64,000 nucleotides of DNA, from positions 511,955-575,954 of the forward strand of contig NZ_SDGY01000001.1 of assembly GCF_008107645.1 (NCBI RefSeq), read 5' to 3'. The DNA is from Leuconostoc litchii (lineage in GTDB: Bacteria; Bacillota; Bacilli; Lactobacillales; Lactobacillaceae). A program made the translations under genes and the position numbers. Shown here piece after piece: positions 24,145-34,098 of the stretch (positions are counted from its first letter, which is position 1; each line of letters begins with the position of its first letter). The notes below the pieces were generated by a model. The model was not told the DNA's origin, ran no database searches, and saw nothing but the letters and a program-made list of their open reading frames with translations.

Positions 24145-25602
<1,458 letters not shown>

Positions 25603-25615
25603 CTATATTCTATCA

Positions 25616-25630
25616 AGTAAGCGCTTACAT
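25616..25630. promoter_or_regulatory. catabolite-responsive element (cre) in the cellobiose operon promoter
   Basis: Minus strand ATGTAAGCGCTTACTT contains a perfect 12-base palindrome GTAAGCGCTTAC and matches the cre pattern except for the last base. It overlaps the spacer upstream of the likely -10 TAGAAT, so CcpA would block initiation. Confidence 0.7.
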
Positions 25631-25644
25631 TTCCATTTGATTAA

Positions 25645-25664
25645 TTTCCGTATTGTTGCGGAAA
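25645..25664. promoter_or_regulatory. candidate activator site, inverted repeat
   Basis: TTTCCG-TATTGTTG-CGGAAA is a perfect six-base inverted repeat with an eight-base spacer. It lies just upstream of the weak -35 region of the PTS operon, the usual place for a PRD-type activator site. Confidence 0.5.
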
Positions 25665-25690
25665 AATTTTGCTCTTGCTTAAAACAAAGT

Positions 25691-25721
25691 AAAATAAAAG
25701 ATCAAGCTCTTCACCTTGATC
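25691..25721 (-). terminator. terminator upstream of the cellobiose operon
   Basis: GATCAAG and CTTGATC arms (seven perfect pairs, eight-base loop) followed on the minus strand by TTTTATTTTA. It indicates that a transcript enters from the 25.8-26.0 kb region. Confidence 0.65.
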
Positions 25722-25765
25722 CGTTAAACTCTATTCGGCTGTATCAATTGCTATTGTAAGGACAA

Positions 25766-25999
25766 TTATTTATTTTGCTTATGATTAATATTTGATAACA
25801 ACTTAAAACTAGTTTGTATAACAACAAAACATATTGTTAAAAAACTTGAGAGAATTATCGAAGTGAACAAAGATTTAACAAAAGTAAAGAAAAAGCACAA
25901 AATAACTAAACTGACTAAAAAATAAATAAGCCAGATAGTAATTATAAACAACAAATAAAGCAACAGGCTAAAAATTTTTTTGTTATTTTCAGTCAACAA
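25766..25999 (-). CDS. small hydrophobic membrane protein, hypothetical
   Basis: A peptide of about 77 residues: a short polar N-terminus (TENNKK), two or three very hydrophobic segments rich in Leu, Ile and Phe, and a basic tail (NHKQNK). I recognise no family. The only candidate starts are TTG codons, behind a G-rich stretch that pairs poorly with the ribosome. An extended -10 (TG-N-TATAAT, about 26058-26066) and a terminator behind the gene support a real transcript. It could still be a chance ORF in AT-rich DNA. Confidence 0.4.
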   Translation of the reverse strand: MLTENNKKIFSLLLYLLFIITIWLIYFLVSLVILCFFFTFVKSLFTSIILSSFLTICFVVIQTSFKLLSNINHKQNK

Positions 26000-26111
26000 C
26001 CCGTACCCCCAAGACAAAATCTAAATATTTTATAAACCTAATATTCTTTCCCCAAAATCATACTAAGTGGTGTCCTAATTATAACATGTATTTACAATAT
26101 TTCATTATAAT

Positions 26112-26136
26112 AAAAAAGCCGTCAAAGACGACTTTT
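26112..26136 (-). terminator. terminator after gnd
   Basis: AAAAGTCGTC and GACGGCTTTT arms with one mismatch and a three-base loop, followed by further T residues. It ends the gluconate operon. Confidence 0.8.
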
Positions 26137-26144
26137 CCTGTATA

Positions 26145-27572
26145 TTAAGCTTCATCATACCAAGAGTAGTGATACATTTCACCAGAAGGTTTGTCTGTAC
26201 GTTCATAGGTATGTGCACCAAAGTAATCACGTTGTGCTTGTGTGAGATTAGCTGGCAAAACAGATGAACGATATGAATCGTAGTATGCGACAGCAGCCGA
26301 CAGAGATGGTGTTGGTACACCAGCTGTTACAGATAAGGCAACAACCCGTCGAGCCGCATTTTGATAATCTTCGGCAATTTTTTGGAAATAAGGATCTAGT
26401 AATAAATTATGAAGATCACTTTGATTTGTGTAAGCATCTGTGATACGTTGCAAGAATTGTGCACGGATAATTGCACCAGCTCGCCACAACTGTGCTAACT
26501 CCCCAAAAGGCAAATGCCAATCATAATGATTTGATGCCATACGCAATTGATCAAATCCTTGTGCATATGACATAATTTTTCCAAAGTATAATGCCTTACG
26601 TATGTCCTCGCTGACACTTTGAATATCACCAGAAAATGCATAATCAGGACCATGCAATATTTTTGAAGCAGTAAGACGATCATCTTTCATTGCTGAAATA
26701 TATCGAGCGTAAACAGATTCAGTGATTAATGATTGTGGCGCACCCACTTCCAATGCTGATTGAGAAGACCACTTACCAGTCCCTTTATTTCCAGCACGGT
26801 CTAAGATGACATCAACAATTGGTTTATTACTTCCTAAGTCATCCTGACGAGTAAGTATATCAGCCGTAATTTCAATTAAATAAGAATTAAGCTCACCCTC
26901 GTTCCACTCAGAAAATGTTTGAGATAGCTGTTCTTGGTCTAACTTCAGGACACGCTTCAAAATATCATATGACTCAGCAATTAATTGCATGTCACCATAT
27001 TCAATGCCATTGTGTACCATCTTGACATAGTGACCAGCACCATTAGGCCCGATATATGTAACCGTTGGCTTACCATCTTCTGGAGCTTTGGCAGCAATTT
27101 GTGTCAAAATTGGTTCCACTAAGTCATATGCTTCTCGTTGTCCACCTGGCATCAACGAGGGCCCTTTGAGTGCACCCAACTCACCGCCTGAAACACCCAT
27201 TCCAATAAAGTTGATACCTTCTTGGGCTAGTTTTTCAGAACGACGCATGGTATCTTCAAAGTAAGTATTACCACCATCAATCAACATATCACCTTTTTCT
27301 AAATTAGGTAATAATTCCTCAATAACAGCATCTGTTCCCTTACCAGCTTTGACCATTAATAAAATTCGACGTGGTTTCTTAACTGACTGAACAAACTCTT
27401 CTGTTGTGTAATTCGGCACAAACTTTTTATCAGCATGCTTCTTAACCAAGTCATCAGTTCTTGCACTCGAACGATTATAAACTGCTACGGTATAACCACG
27501 AGACTCTATGTTTAATGCTAAGTTACGTCCCATAACTGCAAGCCCAACAACTCCAAAATCTGCTTGTTTCAT
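26145..27572 (-). CDS. gnd: 6-phosphogluconate dehydrogenase, decarboxylating
   Basis: A full-length 475-residue enzyme that oxidises 6-phosphogluconate to ribulose 5-phosphate and CO2. It has the Rossmann start [18 protein letters not shown], the substrate loop [35 protein letters not shown] and the C-terminal [15 protein letters not shown]. In heterofermentative lactic acid bacteria this is a core step of the phosphoketolase pathway. It follows gntP by 100 bases that contain an inverted repeat and a TATAAT box. It can therefore be read both from the gluconate promoter and from its own. Confidence 0.96.
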   Translation of the reverse strand: MKQADFGVVGLAVMGRNLALNIESRGYTVAVYNRSSARTDDLVKKHADKKFVPNYTTEEFVQSVKKPRRILLMVKAGKGTDAVIEELLPNLEKGDMLIDGGNTYFEDTMRRSEKLAQEGINFIGMGVSGGELGALKGPSLMPGGQREAYDLVEPILTQIAAKAPEDGKPTVTYIGPNGAGHYVKMVHNGIEYGDMQLIAESYDILKRVLKLDQEQLSQTFSEWNEGELNSYLIEITADILTRQDDLGSNKPIVDVILDRAGNKGTGKWSSQSALEVGAPQSLITESVYARYISAMKDDRLTASKILHGPDYAFSGDIQSVSEDIRKALYFGKIMSYAQGFDQLRMASNHYDWHLPFGELAQLWRAGAIIRAQFLQRITDAYTNQSDLHNLLLDPYFQKIAEDYQNAARRVVALSVTAGVPTPSLSAAVAYYDSYRSSVLPANLTQAQRDYFGAHTYERTDKPSGEMYHYSWYDEA

Positions 27573-27637
27573 TTTCTGTTACCTACTTTCTATCTAATAT
27601 TTGAAACAACATTGCAGCGAGAGTATGACCATTATAT

Positions 27638-27655
27638 TGTGACTAATTGATCACA
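27638..27655. promoter_or_regulatory. inverted repeat upstream of gnd
   Basis: TGTGACTAATTGATCACA has five-base perfect arms (TGTGA/TCACA) with an eight-base spacer. It lies directly upstream of TATAAT (minus strand) in the gntP-gnd gap, so it is a candidate operator for a separate gnd promoter. Confidence 0.45.
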
Positions 27656-27672
27656 CTTATTATTTTACACCT

Positions 27673-29007
27673 TTAAACAAAATTTGACACAAGTAAAATT
27701 GACAATAACCCAGAAATTGAAATGACACAAGTTAAAGTTGTCCAGGATAAGAAAGTTTCTTTTAATGTTAGACCAAAATACTCCTTAATCATCCAAAATC
27801 CAGCATCATTAACATGATCTGCAAATATACTTCCGGCCCCTATGGCCAAAACAACCAGTACGGGATTAACAGTAGAATTAGCAACTACTGAAGTAACCAA
27901 ACTTGCCGCCGTGATGGATGCAACGGTCGAGGAACCTAAACTGACGCGTAAGAGCGCCGCTATGAGCCATGCCACAATAATTGGTGATAAACTTGTTTGT
28001 CCAAATAATTGACCAATATATTTTGAAACGCCACCATCAACCAACACCTGCTTAAAGGCACCGCCACCACCTATAATCAATAGCATCATAGCAATTTGTT
28101 TAACTGAATCAGACATTGCGTCGCCAATTTCTTTAATGTTAAGTCCACGGAAAATCCCCATCGTAAAAATTGCTACAATTAATGATATTAACATTGCAAC
28201 ATCTGGTGCACCAATAAAAGTTATAATCTGATAAATAATTGTCTTACTCGATAAAACAAATGACAAAATAGTTGCAATACTAATTAAAATAACTGGTAGT
28301 AAAGCCGTTAAGACACTAATTCCAAATTTAGGCGTATCTTTCAAATCGAATTCCTTATACTCACCTAAAACAGAAATATTGATATCTTTCTTATAAACTT
28401 TCGGATAAATTTTATGCAAAAAGTAATTGAATACTGGACCAGAAATAATAATTGTTGGAATAGAAACCAAAATACCAATTAACAAAACATGACCAAGTGG
28501 CGCATTGAGAACTTCAGAAACAGCAGTTGGTGCTGGATGTGGTGGTAGGAATCCATGAGCAACATTCAATGTCGCTGCCATAGGAATTCCTAAGTATAGA
28601 AGTGGCAAATCAACTTCTCGAGCGATAACAAAGATAATTGGCAATAACACGACCAACCCAACTTCAAAAAACAAAGCTAAGCCAATAATAAACGAAGTGA
28701 TAATTACCGCAATTTGTATTCTCTTCTTTCCAAAAATGGTAATGAGTTGATGTGCAATTCGAAATCCGCCACCTGAATCGGAAATCAATTTTCCAAGCAT
28801 TGAACCGAATCCAAAAATAATGGCTAAATGTCCTAATTGACCACCGATTCCGGTTTCAATACTTGTTGAAATTTTTGAAACAGGAATACCCAAAATCAAT
28901 CCAACAACAAATGCTGTAATGACTAACGATAAAAATGTATTTAATTTTAGTTGTGTAATTAAAAAAACGAGTAAAATAACACCAATTAAAACTGTTAATA
29001 GTGGCAT
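27673..29007 (-). CDS. gluconate permease, GntP family
   Basis: A 444-residue membrane protein with about 12 helices. Typical segments include GGQLGHLAIIFGFGSMLGKLISDSGG, NVAHGFLPPHPAPTA and GSSTVASITAASLVTSVV. GntP carriers import gluconate (or ketogluconate) with protons. It is between an SDR gene and gnd in one operon. A gluconate kinase is expected for the pathway but is not in this window. The ribosome binding site is AAGGAGG. Confidence 0.92.
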   Translation of the reverse strand: MPLLTVLIGVILLVFLITQLKLNTFLSLVITAFVVGLILGIPVSKISTSIETGIGGQLGHLAIIFGFGSMLGKLISDSGGGFRIAHQLITIFGKKRIQIAVIITSFIIGLALFFEVGLVVLLPIIFVIAREVDLPLLYLGIPMAATLNVAHGFLPPHPAPTAVSEVLNAPLGHVLLIGILVSIPTIIISGPVFNYFLHKIYPKVYKKDINISVLGEYKEFDLKDTPKFGISVLTALLPVILISIATILSFVLSSKTIIYQIITFIGAPDVAMLISLIVAIFTMGIFRGLNIKEIGDAMSDSVKQIAMMLLIIGGGGAFKQVLVDGGVSKYIGQLFGQTSLSPIIVAWLIAALLRVSLGSSTVASITAASLVTSVVANSTVNPVLVVLAIGAGSIFADHVNDAGFWMIKEYFGLTLKETFLSWTTLTCVISISGLLSILLVSNFV

Positions 29008-29026
29008 GATTAACCCTCCTTCTCAC

Positions 29027-29797
29027 TCATCTCAACAGATAACCACCATCTACAGGAATCGTCGCTCCAGTGACATAGTTCGATGCATCACTGGCCAAAT
29101 AGATGATTGTTCCTATTAGCTCAGATGGTTTAGCCCAATGCCCTGCTGGAATGTGATTCAAAATTTCAGTATTTCTTACTGAATCATTTTGCAATGCTTT
29201 TGTCATTTCGGTATCAATATAACCTGGTGCAAGAGCATTGACCTGAATATTATATGGTGCTAAAGCATCCGCATAAGCCTTAGTGAGTCCTACAACTGCA
29301 TGCTTGCTTGCGGCATAAGGAAAAATAAACTTTCCTGCTCTAAAAGACTGCATAGAACCAATGTTAATTATTTTCCCTGACCTTTGTTCGGTCATTACCT
29401 TTGCTGCTTCATGTGACAAAAAATATAAAGCATTCAGATTAAGATCAATTACTTTACGCCAATCTTCATCTCTATAGTCTAAAATGTTATTTCTAATTTG
29501 AATACCAGCATTATTGACTAATATGTCTAATCGTTCAAAAGCATCGATACATGCTGTAATAATTTTTTTTGCAGCATTTTTTTCTGTAATATCAATACTA
29601 AGAAACTTGACCGTTCGATGACAACCTTTAGCGAATTGACTTAGTTCATCCCAGCCTTTCTCGCTGCGACTAACCACAAAAACATTAGCTCCAGCATTAA
29701 GCAAACCCTGAGCATAATATTTTCCTAATCCTGAAGCCCCACCCGTAACTAATGCGACGCGATCTGATAAATTAAATAACTCATGCATATTTTCCAT
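29027..29797 (-). CDS. SDR dehydrogenase, gluconate 5-dehydrogenase/KduD-like
   Basis: A 256-residue short-chain dehydrogenase with the cofactor motif TGGASGLGKYYA, NNAG, catalytic Ser in INIGSMQSF and YAASK. It most resembles the enzymes that interconvert gluconate and 5-ketogluconate, or 2-deoxygluconate and its 3-keto form. It is the first gene of the operon with gntP and gnd, which supports ketogluconate reduction to gluconate before phosphorylation. The start ATG has GAGGAA upstream. The exact substrate is not decided by the sequence. Confidence 0.85.
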   Translation of the reverse strand: MENMHELFNLSDRVALVTGGASGLGKYYAQGLLNAGANVFVVSRSEKGWDELSQFAKGCHRTVKFLSIDITEKNAAKKIITACIDAFERLDILVNNAGIQIRNNILDYRDEDWRKVIDLNLNALYFLSHEAAKVMTEQRSGKIINIGSMQSFRAGKFIFPYAASKHAVVGLTKAYADALAPYNIQVNALAPGYIDTEMTKALQNDSVRNTEILNHIPAGHWAKPSELIGTIIYLASDASNYVTGATIPVDGGYLLR

Positions 29798-29835
29798 AGT
29801 TTCCTCACTTTTTTGGTGTACCGATTAACCAACCC

Positions 29836-29849
29836 TGTAAACGCTTTCA
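29836..29849. promoter_or_regulatory. cre site of the gluconate operon
   Basis: TGTAAACGCTTTCA matches the cre consensus at every defined position. It lies just downstream of the -10 box, a roadblock position for CcpA. Confidence 0.85.
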
Positions 29850-29878
29850 ATGATAAACTTATCATTCCCTTTTGTCAA
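29849..29878 (-). promoter_or_regulatory. promoter and palindromic operator of the gluconate operon
   Basis: Minus-strand TTGACA (29873-29878), 17 bases, then TATCAT (29850-29855). The perfect 18-base palindrome AATGATAAACTTATCATT (29849-29866) covers the -10 and most of the spacer. This is an ideal place for a pathway-specific repressor, whose gene is not next to the operon. Confidence 0.72.
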
Positions 29879-29881
29879 ATA

Positions 29882-29921
29882 AAAAAACACATGGAAGTTA
29901 CCTTACATCCATGTGTTTTTT
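29882..29921 (-). terminator. terminator after the ECF S-component gene
   Basis: AAAACACATGGA and TCCATGTGTTTT arms around a twelve-base loop, flanked by A and T runs. It separates this gene from the gluconate promoter. Confidence 0.9.
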
Positions 29922-29924
29922 ATT

Positions 29925-30428
29925 TTATATTTTTAAATCTACTTGTGGCACATTTTTAAATACTGGTACTAAAATAATCGCAACAATCAGCCCCATCACG
30001 GATTGTGCAACATTACCAATGATCGATGCAAATCCTGCTGTCCAGTTATATAAAAATGCACCTGCCAATACATAACCAATAATCATAATTATCGAACCTA
30101 TAATCAAACCAACAGCTTGACTAATTGGTCGTCTTTGATATCCAAAATAACCAACGATTAAGCCTTCTAACCCATGAATCACTAAAGAAAATATCATCCA
30201 TTGTGGATACCCAGCTAACAAATCGAGCAATAGTCCACTTAACCCACCGACGATTAAACCACTGCGTGCTCCGCCAAGAATGGCCGCTAAAAATATACCT
30301 GCTTCTACCAAATTAACAAAGCCATTAGTTGCAGGCACAGGGATTTTAATAACATAAGATAATGCCACATTAAAAGCAATAATAACAGATAATATTGCCA
30401 ATTGTTTTGTGTGAATGGTTCGTTTCAT
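29925..30428 (-). CDS. ECF transporter S-component, substrate unknown
   Basis: A 167-residue membrane protein with five or six helices and the block NGFVNLVEAGIFLAAILGGARSG, characteristic of vitamin-type S-components. It binds its ligand and docks with the shared energy module (EcfA, EcfA', EcfT), which is not encoded in this window. The gene is alone between terminators. No riboswitch is recognisable upstream, so the vitamin or other ligand cannot be assigned. A second S-component, thiW, near 57 kb does have a TPP switch. Confidence 0.8.
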   Translation of the reverse strand: MKRTIHTKQLAILSVIIAFNVALSYVIKIPVPATNGFVNLVEAGIFLAAILGGARSGLIVGGLSGLLLDLLAGYPQWMIFSLVIHGLEGLIVGYFGYQRRPISQAVGLIIGSIIMIIGYVLAGAFLYNWTAGFASIIGNVAQSVMGLIVAIILVPVFKNVPQVDLKI

Positions 30429-30879
30429 AATAAAGGCCCTTACTTTTCTAATTAATTTGTTGATTAATCACACGCACCCAGTTTGTTCATTGATACAAAT
30501 TTATTGGTTATTAAGTATAACACATCAGTAATTATATGGTTAATATAGATACAAAAATTATATTTATTTAATATTGCTTATGCCTATCAGTATCATTAAG
30601 GATAGAGTTCTTTGTTACGTATAAATTCCCTGTACTTTAATACAAAATTTGTCTCTCAACACCAGATAATTATACTAAACACAATATATTTCATCTAGAA
30701 TTTGTTCTTTTAGATTTGATACCTGTTAAACAATCTAGAAGAGGTGTTTTTTACCCATGATAAGCCTAGCAATGGTATTAATTTCACTTTGAAAATGCTA
30801 ATATTTTAATCTCAATAGCACTGTTATCTTATCAATATTTTCATTATATATTAATTTTTTAAATGTGTAAATTACAATA
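30429..30879. other. 450-base gap without a clear gene
   Basis: Very AT-rich. A possible -10 (TATACT, near 30511-30516, minus strand) would serve the S-component gene. I see no riboswitch and no terminator other than the hairpin at its right end. An 11-codon ORF (MISLAMVLISL, + strand near 30758) behind GAGGTG is too short to support. Confidence 0.5.
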
Positions 30880-30909
30880 AAAAAGCACGCTACTAATAGC
30901 GTGCTTTTT
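30880..30909 (-). terminator. terminator after butanediol dehydrogenase
   Basis: AAAAAGCACGCTA and TAGCGTGCTTTTT perfect arms around a four-base loop, so it may act in both directions. Confidence 0.92.
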
Positions 30910-30918
30910 GCAACAAGT

Positions 30919-31971
30919 TTACTTTTCTTTGTTCAAATCGATTAGGATTTTTGCCTGCGACTTATCAGTAGTCAATGATTCAAATCCATCGGAAACAATG
31001 TTATCTAGAGATATAACATCTGTAATTACTGGTTCAACAGCAATTTGTCCACTGCTAACTAGATCAACAGTTTGTTGGAATGTTTCTTTTGAATAAGCAA
31101 TTGTCGTTGTCAATTTAACACCAGCATTCATTAGCTGCATTGGGTTAAAACTAATTGGTCGAGCAAAAATAGAAACAATAACAACGTTACCGCGTGGGCG
31201 TGTTGCATCTATAGCTTGCTCAAATGTTGGTTGAACTCCTGCAACCTCAAATGACGCATCAGCACCACCAGGAATAATATCTTTGATTGCTGCAATAGTG
31301 TCAGGTACTTGACTTGGATTGATAATATCTGTTGCACCCATTTCAAGTGCTTTATTCAAGCGTACTTCTGACAAATCAACTGCTACAATCTTGGTTGCAC
31401 CTGCAGCCTTAGCAGCAGCAGCAACCAAAACACCAATTGGTCCAGCACCAAAAATAACTACTTTTTGACCAAAACGAAGGTCTGCCTCCTTGACTGCTTG
31501 CACAGCAACAGCGGTAGGTTCAATAGTTGCAGCCAACTTCAATGGAAATTCTTCTGGTAATTGATACAAATTATCTTCTGGCACATTTACCTGAGAAGTG
31601 AAACCACCATCTGTGCTCAATCCAATAAAACTGTATCCATCATAAACATCTAAATCATCAGGCGAAATGCCTTTTGTTACAGTAGGATTTATAGAAACAT
31701 GGTCTCCTACTTTAAACTTCGTAACATCTGAACCAACTTTTTCAATTACACCTGAAAATTCATGTCCCATTGTCAATGGTGCCTGACCACCAGTCAAAGA
31801 ATCTGGCTGTTCTACTGGAATAAAAACTGGCCCTTCAAGGTATTCATGTAAATCGCTACCACAAATACCCGCATAAGCAACACGAACCACAACTTCGTTA
31901 GACTTCGTGGGCTTGAGTTCCACTTCCTCCACACGAACATCCTTTACACCATGCCATACAGCTGCTTTCAT
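30919..31971 (-). CDS. 2,3-butanediol dehydrogenase-like zinc alcohol dehydrogenase
   Basis: A 350-residue medium-chain dehydrogenase that should interconvert acetoin and 2,3-butanediol. Catalytic-zinc motifs are AGICGSDLHEYLEG, MGHEFSG and IEPTAVAVQAV. The cofactor motif is FGAGPIGVLVAAAAKAAGA and the family segment DLRFGQKVV is present. The four-Cys structural-zinc lobe found in many relatives is missing: after GDHVSINPTV the sequence has no Cys. It is a single gene with a good binding site (AAAGGAG) and its own terminator. A cre site lies about 150 bases upstream. It complements aldC in acetoin metabolism. Confidence 0.85.
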   Translation of the reverse strand: MKAAVWHGVKDVRVEEVELKPTKSNEVVVRVAYAGICGSDLHEYLEGPVFIPVEQPDSLTGGQAPLTMGHEFSGVIEKVGSDVTKFKVGDHVSINPTVTKGISPDDLDVYDGYSFIGLSTDGGFTSQVNVPEDNLYQLPEEFPLKLAATIEPTAVAVQAVKEADLRFGQKVVIFGAGPIGVLVAAAAKAAGATKIVAVDLSEVRLNKALEMGATDIINPSQVPDTIAAIKDIIPGGADASFEVAGVQPTFEQAIDATRPRGNVVIVSIFARPISFNPMQLMNAGVKLTTTIAYSKETFQQTVDLVSSGQIAVEPVITDVISLDNIVSDGFESLTTDKSQAKILIDLNKEK

Positions 31972-32121
31972 TATTTCTCCTTTTCAATAACATTATTTAT
32001 CGTTTCGAAAGACAAAAATTGTTTTTCTGATTATATTATAAGACAAAATTGTAAAATATACTTAAAAAATTTTACTTTGCATAAGTATTTATCATTTATT
32101 AAAAAGTTTATAAAATAGAAT

Positions 32122-32135
32122 TGAAAACGTTATCA
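32122..32135. promoter_or_regulatory. cre site upstream of butanediol dehydrogenase
   Basis: TGAAAACGTTATCA matches the cre consensus fully. It lies between the end of the exosortase operon and the dehydrogenase gene, about 150 bases before the latter's start, so it might act as an activation site or be incidental. Confidence 0.55.
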
Positions 32136-32162
32136 ATTAAAATCAATATCAAAAAAATCAAA

Positions 32163-33719
32163 TTAAGTATTATAATTTGATTTTTTCAGTAAGATTATAT
32201 TAAAAATTCGTTTGATACTTAAATTCGTATCAGGAATTAGCAATGTAGCCCCAATTAAAAATAATGGTAAGAATTGGATTATGTATCGGCTTCGGCCACC
32301 TTCAAATAAAAGAAGAAACAGGAATGCGCCAATAATACCCAATCTGATTGTTTGAACTTCCTCAGAACGATTACGCCAACCAAAAAATATAAAGCTTAAA
32401 ATAATTAACCAAATAAATTGAGTAATAAACCGAAAATTCGCAACTTTTTCACCATAAATATAAAGGTAATCTTCAAGTATTCTTTTTATTCCTGTGGCCT
32501 TTGGAATTTGCTTTCCTTGAATAAAACTACCTTCTTTCCCCCAAGCAAATGAGCCATCTGCTGAATTATTTATTTGTTTTTTAATTAAAAAGCGAATATA
32601 ACCAATAGGTCCCAGCGCCTTCAATCTTTTGAAATAACTTTGTTTTGAATATTGAGTTTTTTCAGATTTTGTGGCTAATTCACCCATTTTCAATGTATCT
32701 TTTGGGTTATAACCACCGTCTCCAGAAATACCCATATTCATAAAATGAATTGCCGGAATAGCGCGTTCCTTATTCACACTGATAAAAGTTTGTTGATCGA
32801 CTTTATTTTGAATTATTGTGTAACAGAAAATAAATGTAAGCAATACAACTATAAACATGCATATTTTGCTACGTATCTTCAAAGTATGATTTAGTTTTGG
32901 TTCTAATAAACTAAAAAGGCTTATCAGAACTATAGCTATAGCAGGGATTATTGCCGAAGGTTTTATAAAGTAGGCTATGCATACACACATAGAGAAACCG
33001 ACTAATAAAGTAAATTTTATCCAAGGTTGCTTCACTTTTTTACTACAAAAATAAAAAAATAAGAATCCAGATATAAAAGGTAAAACCCAGGTGTCAGTAT
33101 ATGGAACGATAACCCAAGGGAAAAAAGCAAATAAAAAAATATGAATATACAATGCAGGTGCCAAGTATTTTTTGTTGATTGTGTAAACAGCAGCAACAGA
33201 AAAAATAATGGAAACGTCAACCATAAAAATAGTAACATAGTCTAAAAATAACCACGTTCTTAACTTAAATACAGATGAAATAACCTCCATAAATAGTAAA
33301 ATTGGTAAGTTATTGACGTTCAAACTAAAATACGCCTTATTGTTAGCATCATCAACATGATGTAATGATCCTACCAATGCCGAGGGATCCCAACCAATTT
33401 TAGGATGAAAAACTGTTACAAACAAGATTTGCGCCAGTATTAGAAAGAAAAACAAAGTTATTGCTGCAATCATTTTATGTTGAATAAAAATAAACGTAAA
33501 TATTTGTTTTATTCTAGGGATAAAACAAATTAAACTTATCACAGCTAATATTATCAGAAAAAAAAGTACTAGTCCGATAGTTGTTGTTGTACCTTTTTTT
33601 AAATTATCACCCAAAATAAAATTTTCAGATAAAATCACCGATACATAAGTAATGCCAAAAAGAAAATAGAATAGGATGAAAATAAAATTATTTCCAAAAG
33701 TATAAAACTTAGCTTTCAT
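32163..33719 (-). CDS. XrtG-associated polytopic membrane protein, putative glycosyltransferase
   Basis: A roughly 518-residue membrane protein with about 11-12 helices and a large extracytoplasmic loop (about residues 310-420). It resembles the integral membrane protein that accompanies exosortase G (family TIGR03766 from memory), which has the general plan of GT-C glycosyltransferases. HVDDANNKAYFSLNVNNLP near residues 125-145 could hold acidic catalytic residues in the first external loop. It is the last gene of the five-gene operon. The ATG at 33719 overlaps the end of the previous gene by eleven bases; an ATG at 33749 is also possible. The function is inferred from context. Confidence 0.72.
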   Translation of the reverse strand: MKAKFYTFGNNFIFILFYFLFGITYVSVILSENFILGDNLKKGTTTTIGLVLFFLIILAVISLICFIPRIKQIFTFIFIQHKMIAAITLFFFLILAQILFVTVFHPKIGWDPSALVGSLHHVDDANNKAYFSLNVNNLPILLFMEVISSVFKLRTWLFLDYVTIFMVDVSIIFSVAAVYTINKKYLAPALYIHIFLFAFFPWVIVPYTDTWVLPFISGFLFFYFCSKKVKQPWIKFTLLVGFSMCVCIAYFIKPSAIIPAIAIVLISLFSLLEPKLNHTLKIRSKICMFIVVLLTFIFCYTIIQNKVDQQTFISVNKERAIPAIHFMNMGISGDGGYNPKDTLKMGELATKSEKTQYSKQSYFKRLKALGPIGYIRFLIKKQINNSADGSFAWGKEGSFIQGKQIPKATGIKRILEDYLYIYGEKVANFRFITQFIWLIILSFIFFGWRNRSEEVQTIRLGIIGAFLFLLLFEGGRSRYIIQFLPLFLIGATLLIPDTNLSIKRIFNIILLKKSNYNT

Positions 33720-34098
33720 AACTGTCACTCGCTTGATTTCTAGTAACATAATAAAATCTCATAGGCGATTCACCTACTTCTAACCTGTTTAATCGCGCGT
33801 GTAGTGGTCTTATTTGCTCCTCAACTAATTTGAAAAAGCCTTTTGTAATATTTTCTAATGTTGGATTTATTGTCAAAAATGGTTCGACTTGATTTAAAAA
33901 CTTGCCAGAATATGTTTTAAAAATTTCTTCCAATAGATCTTCAACTTTATCAAACACAATCATATGTTCATCAGTTGATTGAAATTCAACAGTGATTTCC
34001 CAAGAATGTTCATGTTTTTCGCCAGTTCCTTTTTCCCATCTAACCGCATGACTAGCATGAACATAGTACTTTAATCGATAAGTTCCCACTAAATTCAT
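33709..34098 (-). CDS. 6-pyruvoyltetrahydropterin synthase-related protein, XrtG-associated
   Basis: A 129-residue T-fold protein related to QueD/PTPS. Zinc ligands are kept: His in YVHASHAV and both His of KHEHSWEI; the PTLENI Glu is also present. The catalytic Cys normally four residues before the HxH pair is absent (the residue is Thr), so classical PTPS or QueD chemistry is doubtful. It matches the variant that occurs with exosortase G (TIGR03112 from memory). It overlaps the GT2 gene stop by four bases. No folate or queuosine genes are nearby. Its role in a surface-anchoring operon is unknown. Confidence 0.8.
   Translation of the reverse strand: MNLVGTYRLKYYVHASHAVRWEKGTGEKHEHSWEITVEFQSTDEHMIVFDKVEDLLEEIFKTYSGKFLNQVEPFLTINPTLENITKGFFKLVEEQIRPLHARLNRLEVGESPMRFYYVTRNQASDSYES

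Noticed and set aside
26105-26320. Minus-strand ORF overlapping the end of gnd
   Set aside because: It is a frame shadow of gnd and the terminator.
30758-30793. Eleven-codon hydrophobic ORF (MISLAMVLISL) behind GAGGTG, considered as a type I toxin
   Set aside because: It is shorter than known toxins, has no basic tail and no visible antisense RNA promoter.
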